Assembly (NCBI GenBank): GCA_965214125.1
Contig: CBDCBA010000009.1
Coordinates: 1-64,000, forward strand
DNA: 64,000 bases
Source of the DNA: CBDCBA01 sp965214125
Lineage (GTDB): Bacteria; Planctomycetota; Phycisphaerae; Tepidisphaerales; Tepidisphaeraceae
Direction of reading: 5' to 3'
Shown here: one piece after another, positions 44,541 through 52,363 of the stretch
Position numbering within the stretch: position 1 is the first letter of the stretch
How the letters are laid out: the number at the start of each line of letters is the position of its first letter
Notes under the pieces: model-generated
The model's input: only the letters and a program-made list of their open reading frames with translations
Database searches by the model: none
What the model was told of the DNA's origin: nothing
Program-made: the position numbers and the translations under genes

Positions 44541-46241
44541 ATGGCCAAGTCAGACGCAATGGACGTGGTGAAGAAGAACGCGGTGAGCATCGCCGCCGGC
44601 GTGGTGGCGCTCGTGGCGCTCGCGGCGATCTTCTTCTACGTGGACCCGCAGTTCGAGGACCTCCAGGCGAAGGTGACGTCCAGCGCCAACACGGACAAGG
44701 AGATCCGCGGGCAGATTTCCAAGCGACGCGAGGTGCAGTCAATCGACCGCGAGGGCGGCCGGGGCGACGGGCTGACGCTCGCCGGCTTCCCCACGCGGGC
44801 GCTCGTCGCCGACGCCCGGAAGATGATGGCCGACATCGACGGCCAAGCCGACGGCGTGCTGGCCGAGGCCAACCGCGTCAGCCGGCGCCTGCCGCTGCTC
44901 TTCCAACCCGAGGGTCCCTTCGCCGATCAGGACGCCTACGTCGCGGCGTTCGAGGATGCCTTCGAGCGTGCCGCCGAGGCCTGGCCCCTCATGGGCGAGT
45001 CGGCCGCGAGCCAGCGCGACCTCTGGCTGCGCGAGTACCGCCGCGTCATCAATGCCGATGGGTCCTTTAACGACGACACCGGCGACTACCCCGACGGCAC
45101 GCTTCAGGCCAGCCTCAACGCCACGCGCCCGCCCACGAGCGAGAGCATGGAGATCGCCCAGGACATCCAGGCTCGCCGCATCGAGGCCGCCGAGCCCAAG
45201 GATCAGGACGGCAACGTTCTCGACCCCACGGGCCTCGAGACTCGGCTCCAGGAGGCCCGCCAGTCGCTGGCGCGGTCGCTCAAGAACCGCCGGGCATTGC
45301 GGCACCGCATGTACATCGACGAATCGGACGATTCGGGTGGCCTGTCGATCCACCCCGTTGCCGAGAGCGAAGACCCGACCGCCGCCGACGTCTTCGAGGC
45401 ACAAGTGCAGCTCTGGGTCCAGCAGGAGGTGCTCGCGGCAATCGCGCGGGCGAACGAAATCGTCCTGCGTGGCGAACCCTCGGGTGGGCAGAACGTGCTC
45501 AACGCCCCGGTCAAGCACCTGGTTCACCTGAACGTACCCGAAGAGTTCATCACCGACGGCCCCCTCGCCCAGCCGGACGAGGCCCCCGCGGGTGGCGTCC
45601 CCGGCGGACCCGGCAGCATTCCCGGCGCCCCGTTTGGCGGCATGCCGCCCGGCTTCGGCTTCGGCGAGTTCGGCGGCTATCCGGGCGGGGGTTTCCCCGG
45701 CGGTCCGGGCGGACCCGGAGGCCTGCCTGATCCGAGCGCCCCGCCCGCCCCCAGCGGCGGGTCGAGCGGCGGCTCCGACTCCGGCGGTGATTCTCCGCCG
45801 GCCGTTAGCGACGACGGCATCAGCATCGGTGGCAAGCAGGTTCGCCCTGGCACTACCAACGAGCCCGACATCGAGCTGACGGAGATCCCGGTCAACCCGG
45901 CGGCGCAGATCGAGCCCGAGCCGCTCTACAGCCCCAGCGCCCGCAAGCTGCACACGCCGTTCTACGACATCGTGCAGTTCAACCTCCGCATGCGTGTGGC
46001 CGCCGCCGACCTGCCGCTGGTGCTGCAACAGCTTCAGACCGACAACTTCGTGACGGTCCTGAACGTGTACGAGATGGTCCCAATCGACCCGCTCGTGGCC
46101 CTGCGCGAGGGGTACATCTTCGGCAACGACCCCGTCGTCGAGGTGGCCTTGCAGTGCGAAATGGTCTTCCTCCGCGAGTGGCTGGAAAAGTTCATGCCCG
46201 AGGAGACGCGCGTCGAGCTCGAGCCCTGGGGTTCGGACTGA
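44541..46241 (+). CDS. Membrane-anchored protein with Gly-rich tract, PilM-operon second gene (possibly PilO-like)
   Basis: 566 residues, no recognised family. One transmembrane helix near the N-terminus (NAVSIAAGVVALVALAAIFFY), then a helical region (FEDLQAKVTSSANTDKEIRG; QARRIEAAEPKDQDG), a Gly/Pro tract at about 350-400 with FGGYPGGGFPGGPGGPGG followed by a Ser/Gly/Asp linker, and a C-terminal domain (PFYDIVQFNLRMRVAAADLP, NFVTVLNVYEMVPID). One helix, coiled coil and a compact C-terminal ferredoxin-like unit is the plan of PilO, but similarity is at the level of layout only. AGGAG 7 nt before the ATG; 75 bp after pilM. Confidence 0.85.
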   Translation: MAKSDAMDVVKKNAVSIAAGVVALVALAAIFFYVDPQFEDLQAKVTSSANTDKEIRGQISKRREVQSIDREGGRGDGLTLAGFPTRALVADARKMMADIDGQADGVLAEANRVSRRLPLLFQPEGPFADQDAYVAAFEDAFERAAEAWPLMGESAASQRDLWLREYRRVINADGSFNDDTGDYPDGTLQASLNATRPPTSESMEIAQDIQARRIEAAEPKDQDGNVLDPTGLETRLQEARQSLARSLKNRRALRHRMYIDESDDSGGLSIHPVAESEDPTAADVFEAQVQLWVQQEVLAAIARANEIVLRGEPSGGQNVLNAPVKHLVHLNVPEEFITDGPLAQPDEAPAGGVPGGPGSIPGAPFGGMPPGFGFGEFGGYPGGGFPGGPGGPGGLPDPSAPPAPSGGSSGGSDSGGDSPPAVSDDGISIGGKQVRPGTTNEPDIELTEIPVNPAAQIEPEPLYSPSARKLHTPFYDIVQFNLRMRVAAADLPLVLQQLQTDNFVTVLNVYEMVPIDPLVALREGYIFGNDPVVEVALQCEMVFLREWLEKFMPEETRVELEPWGSD

Positions 46242-46324
46242 GCGTGGCGGACTGGGCGTGACGTGATTTCAACCGGCATGGCCGGGCCGGGCCGCAAACG
46301 GGCGGCCCCAATTAAGGAGCGACG

Positions 46325-48265
46325 ATGGACAAGGTTCAAGATTTCCTGAAGAAGCACGTGCAGTGGATCGCCCTCGGCATCGGCGGGCTGATCTTCATGT
46401 GGGCCCTGTGGACCTACGTGATCGACGCCAAGTCGATTACCGCCGAGGTCAACGGCGTCGAGTACGGCCCCGGCCAGATCGACGGGCGCATCAACGAGAC
46501 CAGCGCCGACGAGCTCAAAGGCCTGGTCGAAGGCCCGAAGCCGAACCTGCCGCCGCAGGTGCAGAACATCGACCTGAACTCGCTGTTCGTCAACCGGCTC
46601 AGCCCGAACGACGCGCCGGCCGAGTTGACCGTCGCCGTGCTGCCGCCGCCGTCGGACCGACTCGCGCAACTGACCGACGACGGCTTCGAAGGCCCCGGCA
46701 CCGTGATCGAGGAGCTGCCCGAGGTCGCGCCGGTCGTCATCGTCGACGCCGAGAGCGGCCGCCAGACGGTGGCCGTGCCGGTGCCCGACACCGAGGACGA
46801 GACGCGCACCGAAAACCTCGGCAGCGTGATCGTCCGGTACGTCGTGCCGGTCGATGAGCTCAACACCTACTTCGGCCTCGTCGGTCTGCCCGAGCGGGCG
46901 TCGCTGACGAGCATTCTCGACGTGAAGCTGATGCGCGAGCGCCGCCTGGCGGACAACAGTTGGGGCGAGCGGACGGAGGTTCCCCTGCTCCGCAACGCCA
47001 CCTACGACCGCATGCCGGGCGAGGACGCGACGTTCGAGGAGAAGAAGGAATACGCTGAGTGGGCCAAGGAAGACGAGAACGCGGGCCTGATCGTGCAGCC
47101 GCCCTTCTACCCGCTCGACTTCGGCGACGAGCCGGCCACGCTGGCGCTGGGCGGCGACGAAGACGACGACGACATGGACGAGGCCGAGGAAGAGGACGGC
47201 CCGGTCTTCGTCAACGGCATCCGCCAAGGCTTCGACCCGTACGACCGCGACACCTGGCCCAAAAACCTGTCGGACCTGACGCCCGAAGAGCGTAAGGCCA
47301 TTCGCGAGGCGCGGAAGAATCCCAACGGCGGCGGTCAGGGCGGCGAGTTCGGCCCCGGCGGCTACCCCGGCGGTGGCTACCCAGGCGGCGGTTTTCCGGG
47401 AGGAGGCTACCCCGGCGGTGGCTTCCCGGGCGGTCCCGGTGGGCCCGGCGCGAGCCTCGGCGGTGGCGACGGCAACATCTACGCGAGCTTCCAGGGTGGG
47501 CGGGGCGACCAGGACGACGACCAGTCGGATCAGGGCGGCGTGCCCCCCGGCTATCCCGGTGGCTTCCCGGGCTACCCCGGCGGCGGCTTTCCCGGCTACC
47601 CCGGCGGCGAGTTCGGCGGCTATCCCGGCGGCGGCTTCCCCGGTTTCCCCGGCGGCCCGCAGAACGACGACCAGCCCGACCGCCGCTCCGTCGGAACCGT
47701 GCCCGGCGAGTTCGCCCCCGCCGACTACGGCGATGAGATCGAGGGCTGGGCCTTCGACGAAACCGTCGTGCCCGGCGAGACTTACCGCTACAACGTCGTC
47801 TACTCCATCCGCAACCCCGCCTTCAACACACAGAACATCGTTGAAGACGAGGCGATGACCCAGCAGTTGGCCCTCACCAGCGACATGAACGAGGAGTGGG
47901 AATCGCGTTGGAGCGACTCGGTCCGCGTGAAGCGCATGAGCGACTGGTTCATGAAGAGCGTTCTGCCCGGCCGCGACCAGCGCGTGCAGTTCGACGTCTT
48001 CCGCTGGCAGGACGGCCAGTGGCAGAAGCAGACCTTTGCCGTCGGGCCCGGCGACCTGCTCGGTGGCGAGCGTGGCGGCGTGGATTACGTCACCGACCGC
48101 GTGCTCGTCGACGTCCGCACAATCATCGAGGGCGGCCGCGAGGAGACGGTGGCCGTCCTGATGGACCAGACCGGCCGCTTCACGCTGCACGACAGCACCG
48201 AGGACGACTCCGCGGCCTACGAGGAACTCGACGACGAAGTCAACGACGCCGTCGCCGGCCGATAG
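46325..48265 (+). CDS. Membrane-anchored protein with long Gly-Tyr-Pro-Gly repeat tract, PilM-operon third gene
   Basis: 646 residues, no recognised family. A single transmembrane helix (WIALGIGGLIFMWALWTYVI) puts the rest outside the cytoplasm. A folded N-terminal region to about 270 is followed by an acidic stretch (GGDEDDDDMDEAEEEDG), then a repeat tract at about 335-460 rich in GGYPGGGFPGG units, broken by a charged Gln/Asp segment. A C-terminal domain (about 475-646) includes ETYRYNVVYSIRNPAFN, a fibronectin- or CARDB-like strand pattern, and ends acidic. AAGGAG 5 nt before the ATG. A terminator follows, closing the operon. Confidence 0.85.
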   Translation: MDKVQDFLKKHVQWIALGIGGLIFMWALWTYVIDAKSITAEVNGVEYGPGQIDGRINETSADELKGLVEGPKPNLPPQVQNIDLNSLFVNRLSPNDAPAELTVAVLPPPSDRLAQLTDDGFEGPGTVIEELPEVAPVVIVDAESGRQTVAVPVPDTEDETRTENLGSVIVRYVVPVDELNTYFGLVGLPERASLTSILDVKLMRERRLADNSWGERTEVPLLRNATYDRMPGEDATFEEKKEYAEWAKEDENAGLIVQPPFYPLDFGDEPATLALGGDEDDDDMDEAEEEDGPVFVNGIRQGFDPYDRDTWPKNLSDLTPEERKAIREARKNPNGGGQGGEFGPGGYPGGGYPGGGFPGGGYPGGGFPGGPGGPGASLGGGDGNIYASFQGGRGDQDDDQSDQGGVPPGYPGGFPGYPGGGFPGYPGGEFGGYPGGGFPGFPGGPQNDDQPDRRSVGTVPGEFAPADYGDEIEGWAFDETVVPGETYRYNVVYSIRNPAFNTQNIVEDEAMTQQLALTSDMNEEWESRWSDSVRVKRMSDWFMKSVLPGRDQRVQFDVFRWQDGQWQKQTFAVGPGDLLGGERGGVDYVTDRVLVDVRTIIEGGREETVAVLMDQTGRFTLHDSTEDDSAAYEELDDEVNDAVAGR

Positions 48266-48297
48266 CCCCGACGCCGATGGTTTGTTCCGCAGGCCTT

Positions 48298-48331
48298 GCC
48301 CGCCGTCGCGCCCGCGCGACGGCGGGCATTT
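48298..48331 (+). terminator. Rho-independent terminator of the PilM operon
   Basis: Perfect 13-bp stem GCCCGCCGTCGCG / CGCGACGGCGGGC, loop CCCG, then ATTTT. Confidence 0.85.
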
Positions 48332-48401
48332 TGCTGCGTTTCCCGCCGTTTCAGAAGTCGCGCCAAGCGTCTGGCCGCGTTGCCGCTGGGGCGCGTGGCC
48401 G

Positions 48402-48407
48402 TATGAT
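48402..48407 (+). promoter_or_regulatory. -10 box TATGAT of sdhB
   Basis: TATGAT (five of six consensus bases), 9-nt spacer, ATG at 48417. Confidence 0.5.
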
Positions 48408-48416
48408 GGACTTGAG

Positions 48417-49286
48417 ATGACCGCCAACGCGAACGCCCCCAGCATCCGTCCTCTTGACGATTCGACCGACGCCGCCGGCCGCCCGCAGGGCGCGGCCATG
48501 GGTGCCGATCGCGCGGCGGTGGGCGCGGGGTCCAAGCGCACCATCCGCATCCGCATCAAGCGGCAGGACGGCCCCAAAAGCGAAGGCCGTTGGGAGGATT
48601 TCGACATCCCCCACCGGCCGAACATGAACATCATCTCCTGCCTGCAAGCGATTGCCGCCAACCCGACGACCACGGCCGGCGTCGCCAGCACCAGCCCCGT
48701 CTGGGACAGCGGCTGCCTCGAGGAAGTCTGCGGCAGTTGCACGATGCTCATCAACGGCATCGCCCGACAGGCGTGCAGTGCTTTGGCCGACAGCATTAGC
48801 CCCGACGGCGAGCCGATCACGCTCGAGCCGCTGAGCAAGTTCCCGCTCGTCCGCGACCTCTACGTCGACCGCAGCCGCCTCTTTAACGACCTCAAGCGTG
48901 TCAAGGCGTGGGTGCCCATCGACGGCACCTACGACCTCGGCCCCGGCCCGACGGAAAGCCAAAAGACGCAGGAAGAGCGTTACCCGCTCAGCCGCTGCAT
49001 GAGCTGCGCCTGCTGCCTGGAGGCCTGCCCGCAGTACACGCCCGTCAACGGGTTCGTCGGCGCGGCCGTCATCAGTCAGGTGCGGCTCTTCAACGAGCAC
49101 CCGACCGGCAAGAGCCTGAAGGACGACCGCATGGCCGTGATGATGGGCGAGGACGGCATCGGCAACTGCTCCAAGGCCGGCAACTGCGTGGAGGTCTGCC
49201 CGAAGGAGATCCCGCTGCTCGAGAGCATCGCCAAGGTCCAACGCGAGGCGACGTGGAGCACGCTGAAGAAGCTGGTCGGCCGGTGA
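48417..49286 (+). CDS. sdhB: Succinate dehydrogenase/fumarate reductase iron-sulfur subunit
   Basis: 289 residues carrying three Fe-S clusters that pass electrons from the flavoprotein subunit to quinone. [2Fe-2S]: DSGCLEEVCGSCTMLING with a later RQACSAL cysteine; [4Fe-4S]: CMSCACCLEACPQ; [3Fe-4S]/[4Fe-4S]: NCSKAGNCVEVCPKEIP. A non-conserved N-terminal extension of about 40 residues (MTANANAPSIRPLDDSTDAA) precedes the beta-grasp domain. The CLEEVCGSCTM form resembles the Bacillus-type enzyme. Neither sdhA nor sdhC is adjacent in the window. Confidence 0.94.
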   Translation: MTANANAPSIRPLDDSTDAAGRPQGAAMGADRAAVGAGSKRTIRIRIKRQDGPKSEGRWEDFDIPHRPNMNIISCLQAIAANPTTTAGVASTSPVWDSGCLEEVCGSCTMLINGIARQACSALADSISPDGEPITLEPLSKFPLVRDLYVDRSRLFNDLKRVKAWVPIDGTYDLGPGPTESQKTQEERYPLSRCMSCACCLEACPQYTPVNGFVGAAVISQVRLFNEHPTGKSLKDDRMAVMMGEDGIGNCSKAGNCVEVCPKEIPLLESIAKVQREATWSTLKKLVGR

Positions 49287-49290
49287 GCAA

Positions 49291-49459
49291 TTCACCACGG
49301 AGGCACGGAGGCACAGAGAGTGAAGAAGGTTGGGACTTGTGTTCCTCGGCGGCCTGCGCGTCGTGAGCACACCTCGGGCTCGTTCAGGTCGTTGAGCTGT
49401 TTCGCTTCGATGGCAGCTTTTTCTTTCCACCCTCCGTGTCTCCGTGCCTCCGTGGTGAA
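49291..49459. mobile_element. 169-bp MITE-like element with terminal inverted repeats
   Basis: Left end TTCACCACGGAGGCACGGAG (continuing to about 49320) is matched by an inverted right end (49431-49459) with about three mismatches in 29 bp; the centre has no coding sequence. CACGGAGGCACGGAG-type repeats are widespread in intergenic regions of diverse bacteria. No transposase nearby. The right end stops one base before the TAAACT box of smpB. Confidence 0.7.
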
Positions 49460-49460
49460 C

Positions 49461-49466
49461 TAAACT
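49461..49466 (+). promoter_or_regulatory. -10 box TAAACT before the TTG start of smpB
   Basis: TAAACT, 6-nt spacer (CCCGCC), TTG at 49473. It abuts the MITE-like element, which would therefore supply any -35 sequence. Confidence 0.5.
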
Positions 49467-49472
49467 CCCGCC

Positions 49473-49952
49473 TTGGCTAAGAAGGGCAAGAAGACCGACC
49501 TCTCCGACCCGCCGGCGATTGTCAATCGCAAGGCCCGGTTCGACTACCACATCGACGACACGCTCGAGTGCGGCATCGAGCTGGTCGGCACCGAGGTTAA
49601 ACAGCTCCGGCTTGGCCAGGCGCAGATGGCCGACGCCTACGCTCGGATCGACCGCGGCCAGCTCTACCTGCACGGCATTCACATCGACCCGTACCAGCAC
49701 GCGGGCGAGATGGCCAACCACGAGCCGCGGCGCGTCCGCCGGCTGCTGGCGCACCGGCGTGAGATTACTAAGCTCGACGACGCCACCCGCGAGCGCGGGA
49801 CCACGCTGATCCCGCTGAAGATCTATTTCAAGGAAGGTCGCGCCAAGGTCGAGGTGGGCGTGGCCCGCGGCAAGCGGACGGTCGACAAGCGCCAAGACCT
49901 CAAGGCCAAGGCCGCCGAACGCGACATGCGCCGCGCGATGGCGCGGCGGTGA
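49473..49952 (+). CDS. smpB: SsrA-binding protein SmpB
   Basis: 159-residue tmRNA partner in trans-translation. TTG start giving MAKKGKKTDLSDPPAIVNRKARFDY; conserved GIELVGTEVKQLRLGQAQM, HIDPYQHAGEMANHEPRRVRRLLAHRREI, TLIPLKIYFKEGRAKVEVGVARGK and the basic C-terminal tail KRQDLKAKAAERDMRRAM. Length and motifs are normal. No ssrA gene was found nearby. Next gene starts 7 bp downstream. Confidence 0.96.
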   Translation: MAKKGKKTDLSDPPAIVNRKARFDYHIDDTLECGIELVGTEVKQLRLGQAQMADAYARIDRGQLYLHGIHIDPYQHAGEMANHEPRRVRRLLAHRREITKLDDATRERGTTLIPLKIYFKEGRAKVEVGVARGKRTVDKRQDLKAKAAERDMRRAMARR

Positions 49953-49959
49953 GAGTGCA

Positions 49960-50850
49960 ATGGACGCTGCCCTTCGCGCCAAGCCGCCGGCACGACTCGA
50001 CGTCATCCTTGCGCGCCGGGCCGATGTCGCCGTCGTGTTTCGCCGCGGGCCGAGTCGCAGCATCGCGGTGCTCTCCTGGAACTTACGAACGGACCGGCTT
50101 GTCGAGGGGCAGTGGCTGCGAGGTCGCATCTATACCCAGCGCTGCGATCTCTCACCGAGCGGCCGCCACCTCGTCTACTTTGCGGCGAACTTCCTCGAAG
50201 ACGGCCCCTACGCGTGGACGGCTGTGAGTGCGCCACCAAACCTCACGGCGAAGGTGATGATCCCGCAGAACCACACCTACTTTGGCGGCGGCCTGTTCGT
50301 GGACGATCGTCGCCTTTGGCTGAACGGAATCGACGAGCAAGACCTTGGCTCGCACGGCCTCGCCTACTCGAAGCCGTCCGAGACTTGGGACGCGACTTGG
50401 GGCAACAGCGAGTGTCTGGGCGTCTACCTGCCCCGCCTTCGCCGCGACGGCTGGACCGATGTCGAGGTCCGCCGTGACGTGGCGACGGGTGAGGTCAACC
50501 GCGTGACGCTTCAACGCTCGATTGGCAGTCGGTGGTTCCTGGTGAAGCACGTTCATCTCGGAAGCGGACCGCCGACAACCGGCAAGTCATTCTATTGGAG
50601 CTCGCACGCGCTGGTTCGCGGCGACGTCGGCGCCGACTGGAAAGGCGGCGAGTGGGCCGATGTCGACCGCCGCGGCCAGCTCTTCGCCGCCCGCGATGGC
50701 CGGCTCTTTCGGCTGGCCCTGAACCGGGGCGGTGTTGACGAGCGGCTCGTTGTCGACCTCAACCCGCTGACGTTCCGCGCGGTGGAGCCGGGCACGCCGC
50801 CGCGGCCAGTTTCGTCGCCGGCGGGTCGCGACGTCGAGGCCAAGCATTAA
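49960..50850 (+). CDS. Conserved protein of unknown function
   Basis: 296 residues, no signal peptide or membrane segment. Characteristic stretches are ARLDVILARRADVAVVFRRGP, GQWLRGRIYTQRCDLSPSGRHLVYFAAN and WSSHALVRGDVGADWKGGEWADVDRRGQLFAARDGRLFRL. The repeated short beta-strand blocks (cDLSPsGrhLvYFAA; DVDRRGQLFAARDGRLF) look like WD40/TolB-type propeller blades, but no family could be assigned. Probably cotranscribed with smpB (7-bp gap). Confidence 0.75.
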   Translation: MDAALRAKPPARLDVILARRADVAVVFRRGPSRSIAVLSWNLRTDRLVEGQWLRGRIYTQRCDLSPSGRHLVYFAANFLEDGPYAWTAVSAPPNLTAKVMIPQNHTYFGGGLFVDDRRLWLNGIDEQDLGSHGLAYSKPSETWDATWGNSECLGVYLPRLRRDGWTDVEVRRDVATGEVNRVTLQRSIGSRWFLVKHVHLGSGPPTTGKSFYWSSHALVRGDVGADWKGGEWADVDRRGQLFAARDGRLFRLALNRGGVDERLVVDLNPLTFRAVEPGTPPRPVSSPAGRDVEAKH

Positions 50851-50853
50851 GAT
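50848..50853 (+). promoter_or_regulatory. -10 box TAAGAT of the TPR-AAA ATPase gene
   Basis: TAAGAT, 6-nt spacer (AAGGCC), ATG at 50860; it overlaps the stop codon of the gene before. Confidence 0.45.
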
Positions 50854-50859
50854 AAGGCC

Positions 50860-52320
50860 ATGCCCGACTCCGACCCGGCCGCCCCATTGCGGGAGGCAAT
50901 GCGCCTCTCGCCCGATAACCTGCCGCTTCGCCTGCACCTGGCGCGCACGCTGCTGGACCTGGGCCGCGGCGAAGAGGCCGAGGTGGAGTTCCGCGTCGCG
51001 CTCGATCAGGACGGCGTCGACGTGGCCGCGAAGGTCGGGTTGGCGCGGGCGTTCCTGCGGCAGGGCAAGCGCTCGCCGGCGCTGATCGTGGCCGAGGAGC
51101 TGACCAAGGCGGAGCAGGTCCCGCCGGCCGTCGGCGTCGATCTGGCCGCCCTGCTCCTGCGACTCGACATGGAGGACGACGCCCGGCGCGTGCTCCGCGC
51201 CGCCGCCAAGGCGGACAAGTCGCTGCGCAAGGACCCCAAACACAAAAAGCTCTTCGACCAGCTTGATCCCAAGGGCGGCCTGTACGACGACATCCCCTTC
51301 GGCGACCCGAGCGACGACTTTGGCGAGGACGACATCCCCTTCGACCTGCCGCCGGGCGAACACTTCGACGACGAGGAGGAGGACGACGAAGACGACCTTC
51401 CCTTCGGCGACCGCCGGCAACGCAACACGTGGGAGGCCGGCGCCGACGACGCGATCGTGGACGTGGAGAAGCCGACGCTGAGCTTCGACGACGTCGGCGG
51501 GCTCGACGAGCTGAAGGCGGCGATCCGGATGAAGATCATCCTGCCGATGGAGCAGCCGGAGATGTTCGCCGCCTACGGCAAGAAGGCCGGCGGCGGCATG
51601 CTGCTCTACGGCCCGCCCGGCTGCGGCAAGACGTACCTCGCCCGCGCCACGGCCGGCGAGACGGGGCGACGGTTCATCGCGGTCGGCATCAACGACGTGC
51701 TGGACATGTACATCGGCAACAGCGAAAAGCAGTTGCACGCCCTCTTCGAGCAGGCGCGGCGGCGGGCGCCGTGCGTGCTCTTTTTCGACGAGGTCGACGC
51801 CCTCGCCGCCAGCCGGGCCGACATGCGGACGAGTGGCGGGCGGCACCTCATCAACCAGTTCCTGGCCGAACTCGACGGCGCCGAGGCGAACAACGAGGGC
51901 CTGCTGATCCTGGCGGCGACGAACGCGCCGTGGCACGTCGACCCCGCCTTCCGCCGGCCGGGGCGGTTCGACAAGGTGCAATTCGTCCCCCCGCCCGACC
52001 GCCCGGCCCGCGCCGCGATCCTGCGAACCCACCTGAAGGACAAGCCCCAGAACGATGTCGACGTCGACAAGGTCGCGGCCAGGACCGAGGGCTTCAGCGG
52101 CGCGGATTTGAAGGCCGTGGTCGACGGCGCGGTCGAGGCGAAGCTGGAGGCGGCCTTGAAGAGCGGCAAGATTCAGGCGATCACCACGAAGGATCTGCTC
52201 GCCGCCGCCAAGGGGCACCGGCCCAGCACGAAGGAGTGGTTCAGCACCGCCCGCAACCACGCGCTCTACGCCAACGACGCGGGGCAGTACGACGAGATCG
52301 TGAAGTACCTGAAAATGTAG
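50860..52320 (+). CDS. AAA+ ATPase with N-terminal TPR region
   Basis: 486 residues. TPR-like helices at about 8-110 (LRLHLARTLLDLGRGEEAEV, AKVGLARAFLRQGKRSPALI), a very acidic linker (DDEEEDDEDDLPFGD, about 165-185), then an AAA domain: Walker A GPPGCGKTYLARATAGE (about 251), Walker B VLFFDEVDAL (about 306), sensor 1 AATN, second region of homology with FRRPGRFDK, and a C-terminal lid GFSGADLKAVVDGAVE. Most like Cdc48/FtsH-class remodelling ATPases but without a protease. Soluble. A partner-unfolding role is inference; the following gene also has TPRs. Confidence 0.9.
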   Translation: MPDSDPAAPLREAMRLSPDNLPLRLHLARTLLDLGRGEEAEVEFRVALDQDGVDVAAKVGLARAFLRQGKRSPALIVAEELTKAEQVPPAVGVDLAALLLRLDMEDDARRVLRAAAKADKSLRKDPKHKKLFDQLDPKGGLYDDIPFGDPSDDFGEDDIPFDLPPGEHFDDEEEDDEDDLPFGDRRQRNTWEAGADDAIVDVEKPTLSFDDVGGLDELKAAIRMKIILPMEQPEMFAAYGKKAGGGMLLYGPPGCGKTYLARATAGETGRRFIAVGINDVLDMYIGNSEKQLHALFEQARRRAPCVLFFDEVDALAASRADMRTSGGRHLINQFLAELDGAEANNEGLLILAATNAPWHVDPAFRRPGRFDKVQFVPPPDRPARAAILRTHLKDKPQNDVDVDKVAARTEGFSGADLKAVVDGAVEAKLEAALKSGKIQAITTKDLLAAAKGHRPSTKEWFSTARNHALYANDAGQYDEIVKYLKM

Positions 52321-52363
52321 CCGCGTTGCGGCGGGCGGCCGTTTGCGGATGATGGACCCGCCC

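Noticed and set aside
44131..47667. CRISPR or tandem-repeat array in the PilM operon
   Set aside because: The repeats are in-frame codons for Gly-Tyr-Pro-Gly units of varying length within coding genes, without spacers.
46034..48838. 934-codon minus-strand open frame with Gly/Ala/Val repeats
   Set aside because: It is the antisense of the repeat-rich operon genes and part of sdhB; repeats arise from complementing GGYPGG codons.
49290..49465. Short protein fragments encoded across the MITE-like element
   Set aside because: Translations such as HHGGTETRR are the known by-product of CACGGAGGCACGGAG repeats in antisense and not real genes.
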